From: Linum tenue
Taxonomy: Eukaryota > Streptophyta > Magnoliopsida > Malpighiales > Linaceae
Length of the DNA: 64,000 nucleotides
Assembly: GCA_946122785.1 (NCBI GenBank)
Contig: CAMGYJ010000009.1
Location: 9,950,937-10,014,936 of the forward strand
Direction of reading: 5' to 3'
Numbering within the stretch: the first letter of the stretch is position 1; each line of letters begins with the position of its first letter. The notes beneath the pieces are model-generated. The model had not been told where the DNA came from. It did not search any database and saw only the letters and a program-made list of their open reading frames with translations. Positions 57,393 to 64,000 of the stretch are shown here, piece after piece. The position numbers were made by a program, and so were the translations under genes.

Positions 57393-60067
57393 ATGGATTA
57401 CAGTAGGAGGGATGGGAATGTTGTCCATGTAATTCAAACCGTCCCGGAGTATTGGATTCCGAAACCTTCCGATTCCAATCCCGTTCCGGTCTGGGCAACT
57501 GAGGAGGAATACAGCGCCTGGGATCATCGTTCCACCGACGGCGGCGAACCTCCGAGCAAGAAGACGAAAGGAACTTCGTCAAATTCATCGAGTTCCCAGG
57601 TGCCGGAGCAGGCTTTGAAGAAGACGATTGGGAAGATGTTCTTCAAGACGAAGCTGTGCTGTAAGTTTCGGGCGGGGACTTGTCCTTACATAACCAACTG
57701 CAACTTTGCTCACAACATGGAGGAGCTTCGTCGCCCCCCGCCAAATTGGCAGGAGATAGTGGCGGCGCACGGGGAGGAGAAAGGAGGGAATAATATGGCA
57801 GCTGAGATTATTAGGGAGGAGTTTCAGATTCCTTCCGTTGGTGGTGGATTTGGAGCTGAGACGCAGAGGTCTTATAAAGGTAGGCATTGCAAGAAGTTCT
57901 ATACTGAGGAAGGATGCCCTTATGGAGAGAGTTGTACGTTTTTGCACGATGAGCATTCCAAGTATAGGGAGAGTGTGGCGATAAGCTTGGGGCCTGGAGG
58001 GTATGGTGGAGGAGGAGGTGGCGGCGGCGGCGGTGGTAGTAGCAGCATAGTTGTAGGAGGAGGTGGAGGCGGAGGAGGCGGAGGAGGGAGTGGAGATAGC
58101 GGAGTTATTGTGGTTGGAGGTAATGGAAGTGGTGCTGCTGCGAACTTGAAGCCATCAAATTGGAAGACGAGGATATGTAACAAGTGGGAACTCACCGGGT
58201 ATTGCCCGTTTGGGATCAAATGCCATTTTGCTCATGGATCTGCAGGTATGTTGTGCCTTGCTCTTGTTTGATGAGTGTTTGAATTTGTCTACTTGCAAGT
58301 AATGGTATATTGTGATCAAACAATAATGATGGATCTGGTATAGTTTTAAACATGTATAAGTCGCGTTTATTTAAGCTAAATGTTTGGATAATTTCCATTT
58401 AGGAAAGAAGTTTAAGGGGTAACCCTAGGTGGAATTGTACCTTAAAACGTAATTTTTTTTCTTTTGGTAATTTAGAACATAGGACTTTGGTTGAAGAACA
58501 ACAGGCTAGCCTACTGTTTTCATCACCTTTAAGGCAACTTTAGGTGTCCTTTAAATTGAACTTTCCATCTTGGACTTGAATTTTTCATGTATGCAGTAAG
58601 TCGTGATCAGTAAATGTAAGGATGGTGGTATGAGAATTTCCTTGGGGTTTCTATAGATATGAAGTTGGAATGTATGTTGATTGGAGCCTGAGCTTACAAT
58701 TAAAGAAACAATCTGCAACTTTAACAGAAAGAAGGAAGTAATGATATATGTGTGGTTGTAGAGTATAATGCTTCACTTGGTAGTTCGTCGTTTATACTGG
58801 GAACTGCTACTCATAGTCAGACACACCAATAATCTCATTGATTTCAACTAGCCCTTTAAATTTATAGCCAGAGGGTCATTGGTTGCTCTCATGCCTTAGT
58901 GCAAAACTGAAAATAGTGTTGGATTATTGTCCAAGAACTTAAGTATTTGACATATTCACGGGAGCTTGTAGGAATGTTTTATTGGCTCTTGGGAATTGGA
59001 GTTGAACTCTTTCCTTTATCTGGGAATGGTTAAGTGTCAAGTCTTCTAAGTCCTTTTATAAGTGACCTGTATCATTTACAGGAAGAGTCCTGACAGCTAA
59101 GGTCCATTTCAGTCTGAAGTTCTTATACGCAAAGTCCACAAAGTACATACTACACATTTTGCAACATTCAACTCGTTTCTATATACCACTGATATACCTC
59201 TTGTTTAGTTCATTATGATGGGTACATTGAATTAGCGTCTGTCGAACTTGTCAAGTCATTGATTCCTGACAAATCTAGTTCCAATGTACTCTTATTTTTG
59301 TACATCAAACTACCCTTACAAATATACATTTTGTTACTTACCTCACATGTGGCTGATCTTTTCAATTCTGTGAAACTTCTGGTGTCAAATTGTTGGGGGT
59401 ATGGTATCTCTTTCACATGTCAGGAGTCCCTAACTAATTGTTCAAGGAGTCTACTTTCTCAGTGACATATGCTTGTATGTTTTGGCGACTGAGATAGAGG
59501 TTAAGACAATTATGATGTAATCATCATGCTTTTCCTTAATTCTTTGCGGGAATGTGAAAAGTTGATGTTTTCCACCTTCAGATGATTTTTAAGACTTTCC
59601 TGGGCATAGGTTCCTCTGCTGAACTCTTCTATAATCCAACACTGTTGACATTAAAAAGAACTTGAGCTGTGCTGAAGCAAGTGTTGCTGGAAATTGTAGT
59701 TACGTTCCTTAAGCTCGTTATATTATACATTTTGAGCTTCCTCAGTTTTCCTTTCCCGCATCTTTTCATTTCTGCAGAGTTACATCGGTATGGAGGCGGG
59801 CTTGTGGATTCAGATGCCAAAGATTCTCCTTCTTCCGCCGCTAGTGACTCGAAGACAGGAGTTGTGCCTCCCAAAACACCCCTTGACTCGGTGGTTGCTT
59901 TGATGACTTCAGTCCCTCATTCTGATACATATCATCACCTCGGAGTTCCATCTCAAAGATCGTCATCTATCCTTATCCAGAGATCCGGCCACAGAGCTCA
60001 TCAGAAATGGAAGGGCCCAGATAAAATCAGCAGGATATACGGTGACTGGATCGATGATAACGAATGA
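57393..60067 (+). CDS. Tandem CCCH zinc-finger protein, RNA/DNA binding
   Basis: Probable nucleic-acid-binding regulator of the plant three-CCCH group (similar to Arabidopsis C3H12/At1g32360 as remembered). Exons 57393-58245 and 59778-60067, one 1532-bp intron (GTATG...CTGCAG); 380 aa. Zinc fingers: C89-x7-C97-x5-C103-x3-H107, C166-x8-C175-x5-C181-x3-H185, C262-x8-C271-x5-C277-x3-H281. The N-terminus MDYSRRDGNVVHVIQ and the PxPVWATEEEY motif are shared with that group. Fingers 2 and 3 are separated by a Gly-rich linker with two long glycine runs (~203-232), unusual in length and prone to replication slippage. The C-terminus ends WKGPDKISRIYGDWIDD. Start chosen because upstream in-frame sequence (TTG GGA) has no ATG. 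Intron retention would end the protein 10 residues after finger 3. Confidence 0.92.
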
Positions 60068-60811
60068 AAGCACCCAACTTATTAATGTTAATCTTGTAGG
60101 AAGTGTAGATGGGTTAGCACAAAACATTGAATCGGACTGGAAGAGCTGTTCGCTTGTCGTTGTAGTTTCTGTATCTTCTGTCATGTGAGCCTAATGTGCT
60201 TGTGTTGTTGTAGTTTGTAATTTGCTGCCACTTAGTGATGTTAGATTCTCGCGTGTTCAAATAGCTGTTGTTGAATAAGCAGTATGTGTATATAATGTAT
60301 TTGTTCAAGTGTTTTTTGAAAGTCAATTAAAATCAATTTTGGTAAAGACGTCAAGTTGAATCCAAATTTAATTTCTTTGTAGACATTTTTCTCCATAATA
60401 ATAAAAAAACATATAATAAATGAGTTCAAGTGTTTTTGCACAGTTTTGTTGAAAGTTTTGAGTCGATCTAAATTCGATTTCTCTGTAGACATTTTTTCAC
60501 TAATAAAAATAATAATAAAGTAGTTCAAGTTATTTTTCTGTATGGTCTGACTTATTCAAGTGTTTCTGAAAGTCAAGTAGAATTAATATTGAAAACCACG
60601 TGTTTACCCTCAAAAACTAATTTTGTACTACATGATCATTTACAAGAGATTTAGTGACTTTAAAAAGTCAATTCAATATTATGCATTAAATGACTTATGT
60701 TGGGCCTTATTGAGTTGATTTTTGGGCCTCAGGTGACAGACCGCCTCACCATCTCCCTTTCCTAGGTGGCGAGCAAGTCTCAATAGGTTAGGTGTTGACA
60801 TGGATTTGTAA

Positions 60812-61137
60812 GAGCATCTACATAAAGATAATTGCGAAATCAATTGTATATATCATTCATAATTTCATATTGTCATCTCACAATTTATGCAATTCATATC
60901 TTATTAATTTTATTGCACAACATCACTGCAATTTACTTGTCATCATAATTAAATTTTAATACAATTTAAATAATTTTAAAGTCTTAAATAATAAAATAGA
61001 AAATAATTTAATAATAAAAATGATGATGTGTCTTGTAATTCATGATTGCATTTAATGCAAGCTTGCAAAAATGAATTGTCATCTACATCCATGAAATTGC
61101 ATAATAAAATTCAAAATAAAATCCAATGTGGATGCCC
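60812..61137. mobile_element. Tourist-like MITE, 326 bp, TAA TSD
   Basis: Ends GAGCATCTACAT and, inverted, GGGCATCCACAT are imperfect terminal repeats. TAA flanks both sides (60809-60811 and 61138-61140). The AT-rich interior has subterminal TTGCATAAT/AATTTATGCAAT-like repeats and no coding sequence. PIF/Harbinger-type, same class as 3718-4308 but a different family. Confidence 0.7.
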
Positions 61138-61189
61138 TAACAAGCTAGTTTATATAAAATTTAGCTACAAAAAAGCTAAGTTTGGAATC

Positions 61190-61960
61190 CTGTGGCAGGG
61201 TATCAAACTGACAAGACGAGTTTGGTGGCAAGCTAGATAGGTACCTAACTGACAAGGTGATTAGGTATCAAGTTGATAACATTGACTTGCCGACAAGACG
61301 CCAATGTACCAACTTGACGAGGCGGACTTGGTATCGAGCTCGCCAAGGGGCCACCCAAAAGCTAAGTAAGGAGACCAAACCGAAGAGACAAACTTGGCAC
61401 CAAGGTGGCAAGCTGACAGGGTACCAAGCTGAGGAGATGGACTTGCTGACAAGCCGAGAAGATGACATCGTGTGCATCCAGGTGGGCATGTATCAAGTTT
61501 GTATGAGAGAATTGGAGACAGGCTTGGTAGCAAGCTGATGGGGTGCCAAGCTGGTGACATGGGCCGTTGGCAAACTGGTAAGGTGGTAGGACACCCAGTC
61601 GACAAGATGAGATGGGTGTCAAGCTTGCTGTCAAAGCGGGAAGGTACCAAGCTGATGAGACTGACTTGTTAACAAGTTGGCAAGATGAGCTTGGTGGCAT
61701 GCTGGAAGGGTACCAACAAGATGAGATAAGGGTGTTGATAAACTGACAAGACGTGCTTGCATACAAAGTTGTGGACTATCAAACCGACGAGACGGGCTTG
61801 GGACAAAGCTAACAAGATGATGAGATCTCCAAAACTGAGTGTGGAATATTAGTTGGTAAAAGGGTTAAGTTCTTACCCCATCAAGGTGGGGTAACAAGGA
61901 TTAGCTAACAAGACGGTGTCATTGATGTGGCTGGCCAAATGAGAGTAGCAAGAAGCGGGG
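61190..61960 (+). repeat. Degenerate minisatellite of CAAGCTGACAAG-type units
   Basis: Some 750 bp composed of variants of GGTACCAAGCTGACAAGACG and GACTTGGTGGCAAGCTG, repeated roughly every 40-55 bp with much divergence. GC content is above the flanks. It is followed by 62000-62400, which includes a TATA-like CTACAAATAGGAG and C/T-rich sequence like an LTR leader. The whole block may be an old LTR or non-autonomous retroelement fragment, but I could not find its borders. Confidence 0.5.
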
Positions 61961-62459
61961 TTACTAGGGTTGTCAGGGCACTCAAGGAGGCATGGTTGAA
62001 GGGGCCGGGTAATGTGATGGCCTGACGAGGACATGGCGAGGATGCTTCAGCCTCATCGAGCCAGGATAAGGCGGTAATACTTGGGTCTAGTTCCATTCAA
62101 CACCAACCCGACCCGGCGTCGAGGGCATCAAGCTTAACACTAACTAGTCACCAAGATGGGACGTGGGGTACTCAAGATAGTGGGAGTACATAGCACGACG
62201 GGTGGTTACCAACAAGACGATGAGGACCCTAATTAAGGAGGTTGTCGGGACGGTTGCACCTAATGACTACAAATAGGAGAAACGAAGACAAGAGACAGGT
62301 GGGCAAAACCACAGCTCTCACACACATGTCAAGTTTATCATTTTCTAAGCAAAGTAGCTATAGGTGTAGTATCTAGAGCTCTCACTGAATCTCCATAGGA
62401 GTAGAGTAATTTGACATAGCTTGTTCCAAAAAAAAAAAAAAAAACCAGAACAACATCAA

Positions 62460-63627
62460 AACCCTCGTTTGAACATTGTTCACAAGATGAATCACGCTAT
62501 TGTCATTGTTCAAGAAGTCGACATCACATTCATTGAAATTCAAACAAAAAAATTTTCTCACTTAAAACAAATTGGCACACCCTGATAGAATTTGAACACA
62601 CAATAGTTTGATTAGAAATCAAAGGTGCATTCATTTGATATTCAAACAAATTTCCAAACAAAACTTCCCTCGCCGGAAAATAAGACACAAAAAATTGAAT
62701 ACAATTGCAAGCCACCGGGGAATGTATACATAATATTATGGCAATTTAAAAGTAGTTTGTTGCCACATAAGCATTTGGAGAATTTACAAGGTGCCATGGT
62801 GGACACTTTTTTTACAAACAAAAAAGTTGGTTAATGATAAATTAATGTAGCTATATCTATCTTTTTTAAAAAAAAAATTTTATTTTAATGATCATTTATG
62901 TAGCTATCTCTATTTTCTTTTAATTTTTTTTCAATAATAGTTTTTTGCAATATATATGTGTAGCAGCAGTATACTAATGTTTGGAGAGTGACATATATTG
63001 TAATCTTTTAAAAAATATATTTGATTAAATCTGATCAATTAATTTTTATTTTTAATTTATTAGAAGTTAATATAGGTTATAATGAAGGAAGTTTAGATAA
63101 TCAACATTTAATAATCAATTAAATTTGAAAAACCAACTATAATTTTATTTTTTAGTTATCAAACACTATTTTTTTCTAATGATTGTATCTATCAACGAAA
63201 AAAAAAATATTAAATAGCAAAATGCTTTAAAAGTTGTTTTTTTTCATTTTGATAGAAACTTGACCAAGCCATAATATAGTACTTGATTGTGCAAATGAAG
63301 ATGATAAAGAAAGACAACTTTTCTTCTATCTTATAACGCATGCTTCCATACCTTATTTTGTCTTACATTTGTTCATATTTCCCCTTATTTTTCTTAACAA
63401 TTTACATATTTCGGTCAAACAAAGGTGTTAATTACACTTAAATATATATTAAACTCTTTATATTTTATATGTATATTATGACATACCTTGAATAAGAAAA
63501 TGATATCTAGACCTTGAATTGACTGGAGTTTGGCATATGGTATTATTCTCAAACCCTTAAAGATTAAAATCTAGGTATTAAATTTATAAATCTCATACCC
63601 TATGATCAATTTAATTATACACAAAAA
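62460..63627. other. AT-rich intergenic, no gene seen
   Basis: Low-complexity AT-rich sequence with poly(A)/poly(T) runs. No coding or repeat structure recognised apart from simple runs. Confidence 0.5.
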
Positions 63628-63795
63628 TCAACGGTCATGATTCGTCAAAATATATGCAACAAATTACATGCACAATCTTAGGGGTTAAGCTCTATGATTT
63701 AGATAACTAAGACCTATGGTTCACTCATCAAGGGTTAGGGTATAGTATCATGCCCACAAATTTGGTTAATTCATGATCCAGATAGCGTTTTCTTA
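63628..63795 (-). repeat. Dispersed repeat copy B (inverted to 45.7 kb copy)
   Basis: Opposite-strand partner of 45681-45850; shares TTGATGAGTGAACC, AGGTCTTA and GACGAAT.ATGACCGT in the same order. About 18 kb separates the two. Divergence of about 20% suggests independent old insertions of one family rather than a local duplication. Confidence 0.7.
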
Positions 63796-64000
63796 CTTAG
63801 AGTATAGTATCATGCTTAGATATTGACAATAGATGTGGCATTACACCAACAAAATGAAGATATTAGTATAAGTAATGGAATTTTTATTCCAAAACAAACA
63901 CCAAAGATCAATAAATTTTAGCAAATGCATATTTGATAAGTTAGAAAATTATACACCAGTGGACCATGTTAAGATTAGAACCCTCGACAGTGTGTGAGTA

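Noticed and set aside
1..64000. CRISPR arrays, prokaryotic operons, rRNA or tRNA genes
   Set aside because: None seen. The repeats present are plant transposons or minisatellites, without regular spacers.

Overview
The window is nuclear DNA of a flowering plant, most likely a core eudicot. The evidence is AT-rich intergenic sequence, genes split by short GT-AG introns, plant-specific transcription factor families (PLATZ, LSD1-type zinc finger, MYC2-type bHLH), a plastid-targeted ferredoxin, and many plant transposons. Nothing prokaryotic is present. The species cannot be named from the sequence.

Host genes, left to right: a four-exon PLATZ zinc-finger transcription factor (6008-7575, +); the plastid 2Fe-2S ferredoxin FdC2 (14003-15792, +, six exons, one intron with a GC donor); an LSD1/LOL1-type triple zinc-finger protein (18172-19415, -, five exons); the jasmonate master regulator MYC2 (37101-39179, -, one exon); a small unrecognised plant ORF (52616-52867, +); a small basic protein gene that appears frameshifted (53779-54269, -); and a tandem CCCH zinc-finger gene (57393-60067, +, two exons). 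From memory, close homologues of several of these lie near each other on Arabidopsis chromosome 1 (about At1g323 to At1g327), so the window looks like an ancient collinear block stretched and reordered by transposons.

Two nearly pristine LTR retrotransposons dominate. A 10.7 kb Tat-lineage Ty3/gypsy element (20907-31625) has 646-bp LTRs that look identical, a 5-bp target-site duplication, a gag-pol frame with two RNase H domains, a 79-bp minisatellite, and a separate antisense gene of four exons (762 aa) with its own TATA box. A 4.5 kb Ty1/copia element (39699-44212, -) has identical 161-bp LTRs with unusual TA...TA ends. It sits about 520 bp upstream of the MYC2 start codon in the same orientation, so its 3' LTR could influence MYC2. 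Smaller insertions with recognisable target-site duplications are a SINE, three truncated LINEs, two Tourist-like MITEs, a hAT-like MITE, a Mutator-like foldback element and an unusual MITE made of GGTACAACTT palindromes. The rest is AT-rich spacer in which no gene was recognised.

The most interesting points are the autonomous-looking antisense gene inside the Tat element, the copia insertion plus an ATGA-overlapping upstream ORF at MYC2, the GC-AG intron in FdC2, the 8-nt frameshift in the basic-protein gene, and the palindromic MITE. All family assignments rest on motif recognition by eye; no database search was run.
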